Position numbers and translations under genes: made by a program. DNA of 64,000 nt, taken from contig OX246747.1 of NCBI GenBank assembly GCA_945910005.1, forward strand, positions 33,274,293 to 33,338,292, given 5' to 3'. Shown here piece after piece: positions 55,290-64,000 of this stretch. The DNA comes from Isoperla grammatica (lineage: Eukaryota; Arthropoda; Insecta; Plecoptera; Perlodidae). The notes beneath the pieces were generated by a model. That model did not search any database and had not been told where the DNA came from. It saw only the letters and a program-made list of their open reading frames with translations. The stretch's first letter is position 1. Every line of letters starts with the position of its first letter.

Positions 55290-55740
55290 TTTTCAAATAA
55301 AAAACCATTGATTTCTAACCAATGGTGAAATTGGACAAACCATTGGATAAAAACCATTAGCTTAAAATAAAAACCATTAGCTTAAACCATTGAATAATTT
55401 ACCATTAAATACAAAAACCTTTGAATGAAACCATTGATTTTCAAATAAAAAAACCATTGGCTTAGACCATTGAATAATTTACCATTGAATACAAAAACCA
55501 TTGAAAGAAAACCATTGGTTTTCAAATAAAAAACCATTGGCTTAGACCATTAAATAATTTACCATTGAATACAAAAACCATTGAATGAAAACCATTGGAC
55601 AAAATTACCATTGAATAAAAAACCATTGAACAAATTACCATTAACAAAATTACCATTGAATAAAAAAACCATTGAATATAAAAACCATTGAACAAATTAC
55701 CATTAAGGAAATTACCATTGAATAAAAAACCATATAATTT
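55265..55740. repeat. Degenerate ACCATTG repeat
   Basis: More than twenty ACCATTGA/ACCATTGG motifs are separated by A-rich pieces (AATAAAAA, CAAATT, ATACAAAA). Larger units such as TTAGACCATT-AATAATTTACCATTGAATAC recur. No gene. The minus-strand frame rich in SMV/NGF is a by-product. Confidence 0.85.
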
Positions 55741-55880
55741 AAATGACATTGTACAAATTAAATTACGAAATATGGATACCAAGTGCAATAAAAGTTTGCC
55801 CTGACTGGTATTCGAACCCAGATCGCCGGCTCTACGTACCAGTGCCTTATCCATTGAGGCTACTAGGGCGGCTGAGACAA
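55741..55880 (-). mobile_element. SINE with tRNA-Arg-like head
   Basis: On the minus strand about 55870-55800 folds like a tRNA: acceptor GCCCTAG with TCAGGGC, D-arm GCCTCAATGGATAAGGC (the Arg-type D-arm), anticodon arm CTGGT-ACGTAGA-GCCGG, T-arm CTGGGTTCGAATACCAG. The anticodon loop has C at position 33 instead of T and would read GTA, so it is probably a SINE head or pseudo-tRNA rather than a working gene. Confidence 0.55.
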
Positions 55881-56459
55881 ACTTCTATTAAACTGCTATT
55901 TTTGTGATTTGACACATGATCGATCGAACAGTAGACTGCATGCATATATACCTGCAATCGTTTTATTTATATTCATACATGATATCTGATTTTTTAAAGC
56001 TCAAACCAGCTTTGTTGTTTATCAGGTTAGTGTGCAGTTCACATCATATATAAAATATAAATAGAACATAATTGAGTTAGAGGGGTCAAATTGCAGGTAT
56101 AGTTAAAGATGTAACAGGTCAAGAAAAGACAGGTACACACAACAAAAACACGTTTCACCTGCTGATGATGAGTGCGGTTAATTCATCTTAATTCCACAAT
56201 GCGTTGTGTATTTGTAAATGTCTTAATTTTCTCAACCTGCTAACTAATTCAACTAGGTACTATTATATGTACGCATGGGTTGGTCAACACAGTATGTAGC
56301 GCCAAAACATGGTTTGTAAGCAAGGGATCGAACTATATTCATAAATTGTGCATTCATATCCGAGCCTTGTAAATTAGTTCCATGATCACACCCATGCATA
56401 TATATTCATTATTTTCTAATACGTAATCTAAAAAAAATCAGAACGCTGCAGTCATCATT
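55881..56459. other. Non-coding, nothing recognised
   Basis: No exon supported. Confidence 0.4.
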
Positions 56460-56489
56460 TACAGTACACGTATTTTATTAGGCTAAGAG

Positions 56490-57412
56490 ATCTCAAGTGA
56501 TGAAACAATGTTTGGCAATATGTTCATGATAGGAAACAACTGTGTGATACGAACATATTTTAGAAGTATCTATACAGGCTACACATCCTTAAAACCCCAC
56601 TATTACAGAAAAATATAGATTTGAGTATACATATAGCATATCAAACGTAGGGATGTGTGAGTAGCCTACTCGAAAACTCGAGTCGAGTAGTTGGTCGCGT
56701 ACGTTTAACAACATTAATTTGTTGCCACTTAAATAGCGGATGTCATTCATAACTATGACCCATGCCATCGGACTAGAACTCGAGTTTGATAATAACAAAG
56801 TTATTTTGTCGTAATTATTAGGCATAGACCTAAATTATGATTCTCGCGAGTAGTTGGCAGCTCGACTTGATAGTCTACTCGAACCTTGTTAAAAAGTACT
56901 ACTCGCACATCCCAAATCAAAATACAATCTTTTCCTTGCATAATAAATAGGTCTAATTGCCTTAGTTTAGTAGTAACAATATAGTAATTCGACATATTGT
57001 ACGTAAAGTAAAGTAGCAAGAGCATATACTTCGTAACTATTAATAAATACAAAATTAGAAGGTATGCAGAAGTCCCTAGGAGGCTAGCCCTAATCCGGCT
57101 AGGCCTCAACAATTCAGACTCGTTTTCTCTTATTTACAAGTGATGAAAAATAATGTTTACAAACATATTTTAGAAGTACCTACACATTCTTGAAACCCCA
57201 CTATTATAGAAAAATAGATTCCACAATTTGAGTTTGAGTATTGAGTATCAAATGACAACCTTTTCCCTGCATAGGCCATATTGCCTTGGTAACATAACAC
57301 TTAAGTAATTCAACATACATACGTACGTAAAGTAGCAAAGGAACATATTAGTTTGAAACGACTGATAAAGACAAAATTAGAAGGTATTGCCTCAACAATT
57401 CAGACTCGTTTT
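56490..57412 (-). repeat. Tandem tail duplications beside the transposase
   Basis: Segments such as CAATTCAGACTCGTTTTCTC (57110 and 57396), CATATTTTAGAAGTA (56551 and 57165), AACCCCACTATTA (56593 and 57194) and ACAAAATTAGAAGGTAT (57050 and 57372) recur. Two further pieces recur at 58590-58740 and 59636-59660, beside the BEN gene's last exon. Confidence 0.7.
56648..56914. mobile_element. hAT-like MITE (TAGGGATGTG ends)
   Basis: 'TAGGGATGTGTGAGTAG' at the left pairs with CTACTCGCACATCCC at the right. Flanks ATCAAACG and ATCAAAAT agree at six of eight bases. The interior has CTCGAGTCGAG-type palindromes. Inserted into the tail duplications. Confidence 0.6.
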
Positions 57413-57415
57413 CTC

Positions 57416-58285
57416 TCATTTCCAAGTTATGAAAAATAATATTTGGCAATACTTCCACGATAGGACTTTTGCGGAATTAGCGCCGTCAACCCATTGAAAA
57501 AGGAACCACCGAACCACACCTAAAAGGACATTGTGCATGTAGTCTGGGACGAAAGAAGTTATGATATTGAAAATGGGAAGTAATAATAGTAAAGAAGGAC
57601 CTTTTACGCCATTCGAACTTTCAAGATCATGGTCAATTACTCGATCAATGTCTCTTAAGTGCTGGTCTTCACTCCGTGGCTCCCCAACCTCACCACGGTA
57701 GACACGAGATATTCCGTTTCCCCTTTCAATGCACTCACCGGGTGCCAAACAGAATGAGCATCCATGTTTACCATTATACTGTTTTATATTTTGCAAGAGA
57801 GGCCGGGCAACAGAATCTACGGTTCCTATTACGCAATGAACTTTAATGATCCTTCCATCATCAAGGACTATGCCAGTTGTATGCAGTTCTTGAAGTTCGT
57901 CTACAAATGGGCGAAGAAAAGTGTTCATTTGCGGTTTCGTTCCTTGCCACAGTCCAGTCAACAATATGTTTTCTTTTCTTTCTTGGTAAGAGAGCTCATT
58001 TATGGCTACTTGTATTGGCCAAATGCTACACTTTGAAGATTTGGCAGCAGATGCTCCGTCGGTGTTCCATTGTAATGTAATGTCGATAGGGCCAATTTTA
58101 CCACTTTCAACATGTTGTTTATAAATCTCCCCTGATGTCACACCACTTGCATGGTTGTCTTTACTCAATTTAGAAAAAAAGTCGGGATTGTTTAACAGCT
58201 TTGCTAGTTGATCTCTGAGAGGCAAATGTAAAAAGAAACATTTATTTTTTCGAAGTTGATCGAAGTATTGATCAAGACCAAACAA
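57416..58285 (-). pseudogene. EnSpm/CACTA-type transposase, partial (Transposase_21-like)
   Basis: The open frame covers the central part of the transposases grouped as Transposase_21 / EnSpm-CACTA in animals and plants, which cut and move DNA. Landmarks by codon of the frame: WNTDG at 73-77 with the presumed first catalytic Asp at 76, SIWP at 87-90, a second candidate Asp at 157 (GTVDS), a CSFC Cys pair at 176-179, GVKGPS at 226-231 and PDYMHNVLLGV at 247-257. The frame opens at TTG after a TGA, so the N-terminal part is missing or in another exon. The end (FFITWK) does not look like the family, and a PYRG-like motif appears in a neighbouring frame just before it, suggesting a frameshift. 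Full family members are usually well over twice this length. Confidence 0.8.
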
Positions 58286-58329
58286 ATCGCATCATCTCAC
58301 CACCGCGCTACATTCAATTCAAAAAGCCC

Positions 58330-58600
58330 CCCCAAATACGCGAGCCATGCAGGCCGGCACTCGTGGCTAGGGAGAACAGATGCAGCCGGCCGAGCGAGAG
58401 AGAAAACAATGGAGTGCTATCATGTCTGAGCGAGACGCGACGAAGTACGGCCACCTTGAGCGACCGATGTCAGCAGCTGCCGCCTGCCGTGAGAGAGAGA
58501 GAGAGAGAGAAAGCGCTAGTCACAAGACGCTTGAGTGCGAATAATCGTATCGATCATCAAACAGCAACCCTACTCAAAACTCCCGTACTGTGTGCGATAA
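58330..58600. promoter_or_regulatory. CpG-rich stretch upstream of the transposase ORF
   Basis: CG-rich DNA with a (GA)n run at 58490-58511, lying just beyond the 5' end of the minus-strand transposase frame. Could be its leader or promoter, or a separate insert. Weak evidence. Confidence 0.25.
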
Positions 58601-58740
58601 CATGGCCTAATTGCCAATTGGTAGTAACACATAGTACCGTAATTTAACATATTGTATGTAAACTAGCAAGGGCATAGGCCTACGTTAGTTCGAAACAATT
58701 GACATCTAGACAAATACCGTACTAGAATAATACAGGAAAC

Positions 58741-59079
58741 CATGGGCCCGCATGGCTATACACAAAGATGTAACGAATGTGGCAGATTAATTTCATAAAA
58801 CTAAACACAAGCTTGACTGGCACGTCAACAGCGAGTCTATAGGTGGCATTAAATAGCATACACGTCATGGACATCTTGCGGTAGTCATGGAAACGCAAGT
58901 GAGGTTATGGTATTCATTTACCTACAATTTATATTGTGGTACATTTTAAATGATTTTATCAAATTAAAACTTAAATAATAATCAAAATACAAAATAGTTC
59001 AGTTAATGCTTGATTAAAATAGTGTACTTTATAAGGCTAAGAAAATAAAAATGCGGCCATGTTGAAAGCAGCGAGTGGA
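58741..59079. other. Non-coding, nothing recognised
   Basis: No exon found between the BEN gene's 3' region and the transposase frame. Confidence 0.4.
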
Positions 59080-59510
59080 CAAGATCAGTAAAATAGTAAC
59101 TAAAAGCTTTGTTACATGGTAAACATATTGACGGAATGTTGACTCAACTTGTTGACGGAAATGAGTATTTCACGTGTATCACCTCTATCAACTTTTACCC
59201 CAATCGCACAATTCGCGCAACGAACACACGACACACACGATATGATCACATGACAAAATATCGGTCAGCCATTGGTTGAACGCCGTCAACATTTCTCAAA
59301 AGTAGAGCAAGCTCCAACTTTTCGTCAACATCTAAAAACATGTTGCCCTACTCGTCAATGTTGAGTCAACATGTTGACGTGTGTGTCTGCAGTACCCCAG
59401 TTCCGTGCTATTTAAATGTGGTCAACAAGTTGAGCCAACAAGTTGAGTCAACATTGTGTCAATATCTTGACCGTGTAACAAAGCTTTTAGTGATACTTTA
59501 CCGATCTTGA
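59080..59510. mobile_element. TIR MITE (CAAGATCGGTAAA...ACTAAAAGCTTTGTTAC)
   Basis: 'AAGATCAGTAAAATAGTAAC' and TAAAAGCTTTGTTACATGG at the left are mirrored at 59472-59510. Inside, TGTTGACTCAACTTGTTGAC motifs occur on both sides in opposite directions. Lies downstream of the BEN gene stop. Confidence 0.75.
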
Positions 59511-59666
59511 TGAGTGGCCTTGTTCACAAAGTTCCAAGCCAACCCAGCCAACCCACCTGGCCAACTGTCGTCAGAAATTCACGCAAGCTTCCTGTATTAC
59601 TCTAGTACGATATTTGGAGTGGCGTCCCTACTTTAGCTAGGCCTCGACAATTCAGACTTCTTCATC

Positions 59667-62600
59667 TTACTTCCTGGAGGCTACATTTTTCAATTTGTTC
59701 CGAATAACTCCCAGCAGTTTAGGCTTGTTCACCTCTGGGAACACCTGAGTTACATAATCTGAAACATACATACATATTATACAGTAAACTTGTGTATCCA
59801 CTACAAAGCACCATACCTGGGGAAGTACTACCTTTTAATTTGTATTGTTTTAAATAAAACATGCATTCATTGCTCGGCGGGCAGCATAGCTATTATTGGT
59901 TAAAATTGGAGAATCCGGACCAAACATTTGAATATGAAACATAATGCCGGCAAAACAGATAGGCCTATTCATATATTGTCAATAAGACAGGATTAGTGGC
60001 ACTGAACGGAAAATAAACGACTCGGTCGTACAAGGAACTTTTCAAAGAATGTTTTAAAAACCCGAAAATATGAACTTTCTCAAAGAAAAGTTCCTTTGCC
60101 AAGATAAGGATCGCGTTACTTGAAAAGTCCCCTAAAAATAGAAAGAAAGCGTTCCATTGAAAAGTTCCTTCCCCAAGTATACAATTAGCACACATAGTAG
60201 CCTAATGTCACTGAATCTGTAAGGAAAGAGACCTAAAAAATGTAGAGGGGGAGGGCAGCATTTATAAGTGGCAAGAGAAGAATGGTGACTATGTAGTAAG
60301 AGGAGTGTGCCACTGCGAAAATTAATTTATTTATACTATATTTTAATATTCTGAAAGGCTGCAACTGGTGGGTACCGTAGTGATTTTGATCTTATAGTCG
60401 GCACATGAACCTACTACACAAACAGTATAACAAAATGCCCTAAAAATGCCAAACCCATTCTGAACAAACGGCCAGTTGAATAGGTCTATAGGCCTACCTA
60501 CCCCTAGTTATCCCATAGTAGCCTCCAACAACAACAGGAATGGACCTAAAAGTATGTACAATACAGCTAAATACGTCAACACTAACTCTACAACTTGTAC
60601 TTAATGCATTCACTTATCACTATATTCACTAGTAAATAATTATAGCTCACCAATTATTGCAGCTAATTTTTTAGGGTCAAGCTGCCTTTTAGCTTGAACC
60701 TCGATCCCCGATGTGTTGGATTTCAGGCCAGTAATTGAAGATGTAGCTAATGTCTCACTTGAAAATACTGCACATAGTAAATCACATACTAGAAGGGATG
60801 GTTTTTTATGATTACAACAGCAACGCCTTATGTCGCTAATCATATCTTTGATGTTCAAATCTCCTTCCCAAACGCCATTCATTGAAGATTCTTGGATCTG
60901 AAATAAACATATCGAAGGCTATAGGCTAAAAGTATAATAGAAATATAGGCTATAATAATAAACAGGCCTATAATAACAATAGGGTGTATTCACGTAATGC
61001 GCATGGTGGCCACATTGGAGGCCACAATGGCATGTGATTGGTACAGTTCATTGTTACCAAGTTTCAGGTAGCGTTTGGTTGAAGTTCAACTGTTCTCTAA
61101 CTTTGGTTTGCTATTATTACTGTAAAACAATATAAATAAACTCGCATGTTTCGGTCACTCTCTCAAGGGCACATAACCATTTCAGTAAACTTTATCGGGG
61201 GATATACGTGTTCAAACTCTCATGTTTCCCTGTAAACAACATATTTGTTTTCTATTGACAGCTAAATAAAACTTGAAATAGTACTATAGGTGGCCTCCAA
61301 TATGGCCGTTGTGACGTCACGTGAATAGGCCCTATAGTACGTAACTTTATTATAAAATAAATCTTACCACAGATGGAGTATCCGGCGGTTTGATAGCTGG
61401 GCTTGCGATTGCCTTGTTGGTCAGCTGGGTTGGGCTTGTAACGATTGGTGAAGAGGTTGCCAATTTCACGATCTTTGGGGAGAACTGACTACAGATACCT
61501 GCTGGGCCCGGCACCGACCGTTTTAGCTTATCGGTGGCAATAGGCCCCGGCCCAGACAGTTCCAGTCGTTTACTGGTGCTTGTGGGTTTATGGATGGCCA
61601 TGGGAATTGGAATGCTGGAACTACAGCCAGCCACTCTGTAATCTAGTGCTTCAGCTGCACTTTTTAGTGTTGTGATAAGCTGCGGTAAATCTGTAAGAAA
61701 AAACTTGCAATGTACTATTCAGACAGGCATAGGCCTAGTTAAAGTCACTCCACAGCAACTTTGGTGCTGGGGACATACAGATGAGTCAGGCTTGGCTAAC
61801 CAAATGTGAGTATTGGTGAAAGCCGCCCGCTGATTGGATCCGACACGCCCATCTGTGACGTCCCCAGACCCCAAGTTGCTGTGGAGCGACTTAATTACGT
61901 TTTGTTTAGAATACTATTCCATTGCTTAAAAGTTGATTTGGATTAAATGCCAAAAGTCTGGACAATGTAAATTGTGTGATAGCATGCCAAGTGTAAGGTG
62001 CCTGAGAATAGAGTGGAAAGCTATGACAGAGAAACACAAATATGTACAACATTACCGGTATATTATTATTAATATGAAGGCTACGTATATTACTTTAAAT
62101 TTAAATAAAATTGACATTTATGAAATCTGTCAGTTTATTCTTTGTTTCATTTAGAACCCTTAGGCTACTAAAAATTAAATGATTAATATTCAAGTGCATT
62201 TAAAAGTAATGACAATAAAACTCTGGCCCTGACAGTTACCAATTAAGACCAACTATAATTACCTTCTTTTAGCGTGAGCATCGCTTTTGTCATTGTTAGC
62301 TCATGTCGTAAGTTCTTGTTACAGTCTTTCAACCTGGCGATCTCGAATGCCATCTGGGAATTTGTTTTTTGAAATTCAAATTCAGACGAGTCTCCGCTCT
62401 CTGTCAGGTCATATGGATCTAGCCTGAGTACTTTACGGGAGGACCTAAGGTTTATCTCATTTAGCTCTTGTTCGTCGATATTTTCTTCACTGTTCTTAGG
62501 TTCCATATCACAGTGCCTGTGTATTGCCGAAGAATTAATCCCGTCAACTTCCTCCAGATTGTCCCCTTTAAAGGGGATGTCTGCTATTGGCGAAGAATTC

Positions 62601-63321
62601 ATCCCGTCAAGTTCTTCCAGATTGTCCCCTTTAAAGGGGATGTCTGCTTTTGGCGAAGAATTCAAATTGTCCCTTTGCTGTAGGGTTACATCATCTTTGG
62701 CTGCCATGGCTATCTCTTGGCCTACATGGACAAATGTAGCTTCTCCCTGCTCTGCTAACGACTTCTCCGAATCACGAGTTTTATTTTTATTTCTTACTTC
62801 CTCCATCAGGGATCGGGACTGTTTAGCTTTGATGATCTTAGCATTGTTTCCGATTACCTTAAATATACAAACACAATCTTAGGCCTACTTAAATAGTATA
62901 GGCCTATACTATTCCCAAAAAGAGATGGGGAGGGTGGGTGCTATAGTGGTGGGTTGGCGGTTAATTTTAGTCACAAAATATTAAACGTTTAAAGACTTAA
63001 ACGTGTACGCCCTACAAGTTACGACCTAGCTAGAATGCACTACGTTGTGTGCCGTCGCCATTACGGGATTCAATAGTAAAAGCTGTACCTATGTTGGCAT
63101 ATGTTTAAGGGTCGATTTAAGATGAATTAAACTTTCAACATGCTATAAACGTGTTAACACATCCGTAATGTTCACAGCTAGACTTACCTTTTTTTGCAAG
63201 TTCTTCTTTTTTTTAGTGCATATCTTGTTAATATTTGTTGACTTTCTTGAGCGTTTTGCAGGAGGCACTAGGAAGCCAAACTTTTCTAGATTATACGCAG
63301 CCGTTTTCATATCATCATAAT
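59667..63321 (-). CDS. BEN-domain protein, five exons, 5' end missing
   Basis: Exons 63321-63188, 62857-62263, 61690-61368, 60897-60651 and 59758-59667, with GT donors, AG acceptors and matching phases at all four junctions, give about 463 codons. The first visible exon starts in mid-codon, so earlier exons are missing. Order: a basic stretch (PPAKRSRKS, KKKKNLQKK); an acidic region with a 21-residue repeat (ADIPFKGDNLEE core); a predicted coiled coil (QMAFEIARLKDCNKNLRHEL); a Ser/Pro-rich linker; then a C-terminal BEN domain with LLVCDLLCAVFSSETLATSS, LDPKKLAAII, FPEVNKPKL and VIRNKLKNV. BEN domains bind DNA or chromatin partners, so a nuclear role is likely. It may be a host gene or cargo of the nearby EnSpm-type element. 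Confidence 0.8.
60982..61333 (+). mobile_element. MITE family B, copy 3, in BEN intron
   Basis: GGGTGTATTCACGTAATGCG to GTGACGTCACGTGAATAGGC. Inside, GGCCTCCAATATGGCC and TTTATCGGGGGATATACGTG match 31531-31896. It fills most of the intron between exons 61690-61368 and 60897-60651. Confidence 0.85.
61739..61893. mobile_element. 155-bp TIR MITE in BEN intron
   Basis: 'TTAAAGTCACTCCACAGCAA' pairs with the complement of TTGCTGTGGAGCGACTTAA. CTGGGGACAT and ACGTCCCCAG form the inner arms. Between exons 62857-62263 and 61690-61368. Confidence 0.8.
62522..62672 (-). repeat. 63-bp coding repeat in the BEN gene
   Basis: Two full and one partial copy of a 63-bp unit, with GATTGTCCCCTTTAAAGGGG at 62558 and 62621. 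It codes for 21 residues including PFKGDNLEE. The nucleotide copies are almost identical, so the duplication is recent. Confidence 0.85.
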
Positions 63322-63497
63322 CTAGGTAAATAAAATAAACAATGTCTAGTATTAAAATGATGTCATAGATCATGTGTAGGCCTATGTCTATAGCCTATCT
63401 AGGTACGTATTTATCTTAATCTTAGGGCAATCATCTGGGCAACGGCATTTTAGCGGCTACAATTTAGACAAAACAGCGCGAGGGGTACAGCTGTAGG

Positions 63498-63795
63498 CAT
63501 GGACTACGTTTACCACGCGAGCCGAGTTCGAGCTCGTAAGCTCGAGCTGGACATTATGCGAACTGAATTTGCCTGATAAACACCTAACCTCGAACCCAAC
63601 TCAGCTCGGAGAAGAACATATGCGGACCGAAATGTGTAGGCCTACATACGTACGTTTAACAAGCGGTTAACCACGCCTCCTTTTTCAGCACGAACCAGAC
63701 TGGTAGTATTTAGTACGATCTCAAAGTCCGTGGTAAACGGATACCGAGCTATTGAGCTCGAACTCGGCTCGCATAGTAGGCTAAACGTACCTAGT
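63498..63795. mobile_element. TIR element (GCGAGCCGAGTTCGAGCTC) upstream of BEN exons
   Basis: GCGAGCCGAGTTCGAGCTCG at 63518 is mirrored by GAGCTCGAACTCGGCTCGC at 63754, with outer TAC/GTTTA pairing. The element lies where the missing first BEN exon might be expected. Confidence 0.65.
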
Positions 63796-64000
63796 CATCC
63801 CTATACAACGCGACGGAAGGTAGCGTGATGAGACAGAATGAAGCGGGGTTTTTTTGTGTGACGACTGAGGCTTCATACTCTTTGCCTGTAATTGCTCACA
63901 TTTTCGATGAAATTAAATACAAAAAAAATATTAATTTTCAAACTTCCTAAACAGTAGGGAAATAAACATGAAACATGGGAAAATAACGGACCAAGTTCAG
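63796..64000. other. Non-coding, nothing recognised
   Basis: No start exon for the BEN gene could be identified here or in 63322-63497. Confidence 0.4.

Larger units (their letters stand above)
45050..55290 (+). repeat. Tandem secreted-peptide gene array
   Basis: Twenty-one copies of one leader unit (ATGAACGCCCTGTGGCTG in most) fall in nine groups, each ending in a longer tail. Eight groups are followed by a conserved 3' region with AATAAA, and most by a conserved spacer. Before most groups stands a block beginning GACTCACCACCCTTGCAG. Within a group leaders are spaced 137-152 bp, always two more than a multiple of three, because only the TTG count varies. Near-identity of leaders, untranslated DNA and spacers points to recent duplication or gene conversion. 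Confidence 0.9.

Noticed and set aside
55800..55872. Functional tRNA (Tyr or Arg) gene
   Set aside because: The cloverleaf is fair, but position 33 of the loop is C, the acceptor has a mismatch and the body resembles tRNA-Arg while the anticodon would be GTA. A SINE head or pseudogene is more likely.

Overview
The window is nuclear DNA from an animal, most likely a marine invertebrate. The lineage cannot be fixed from sequence alone. The grounds are AT-rich DNA full of SINEs, MITEs and long simple repeats, no compact bacterial-type genes, split genes with GT-AG introns, AATAAA signals, an EnSpm/CACTA-type transposase and a BEN-domain gene. The assembly has one run of about 200 N near 9.0-9.2 kb.

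From 1 to about 45 kb I find no convincing cellular protein-coding exon. This part is a dense mosaic of short mobile elements: tRNA-derived and 5S-rRNA-derived SINEs, many terminal-inverted-repeat and foldback MITEs (some nested, one with a perfect 8-bp target duplication), and tandem repeats. The tandem repeats include (GATT)n, (CAGT)n of 393 bp, a 31-bp palindromic minisatellite, a 195-bp satellite bracketed by tRNA-like ends, a 183-bp repeat and a 35/36-bp repeat. A few CpG-rich stretches may be promoters or unseen first exons.

From 45.1 to 55.3 kb lies a tandem array that I consider the main discovery. It holds 21 near-identical copies of a short leader (MNALWLWSVLAMLAVVL...), each directly behind a (TTG)n-CAG splice-acceptor-like tract. 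Five copies continue into intact 45-49 residue secreted peptides, and four of these end in a conserved C-G-(K/R)-P-(I/V)-C motif. Four copies are full-type genes broken in different ways. Twelve are short leader units that normally stop after 26-27 codons at ...GDPTS; one of them has lost its start and one its stop. They sit in front of the full copies in groups of one to five. The leader and untranslated DNA are almost invariant while the mature peptide varies, the pattern of rapidly evolving secreted peptides such as defence, venom or pheromone-like families. The function is unknown. The array has been hit by two MITEs at one CCAGG site, by a deleted Harbinger element, and at its right end by a CCATTG-rich repeat.

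From 56.4 to 64 kb, on the minus strand, lie a partial EnSpm/CACTA (Transposase_21-like) transposase ORF and a five-exon BEN-domain protein gene. The BEN gene's phases agree at all four visible splice junctions, and its 5' end lies beyond what I can assign. Duplicated tail segments are shared by the ends of both genes, which raises the possibility that they belong to one mobile unit.
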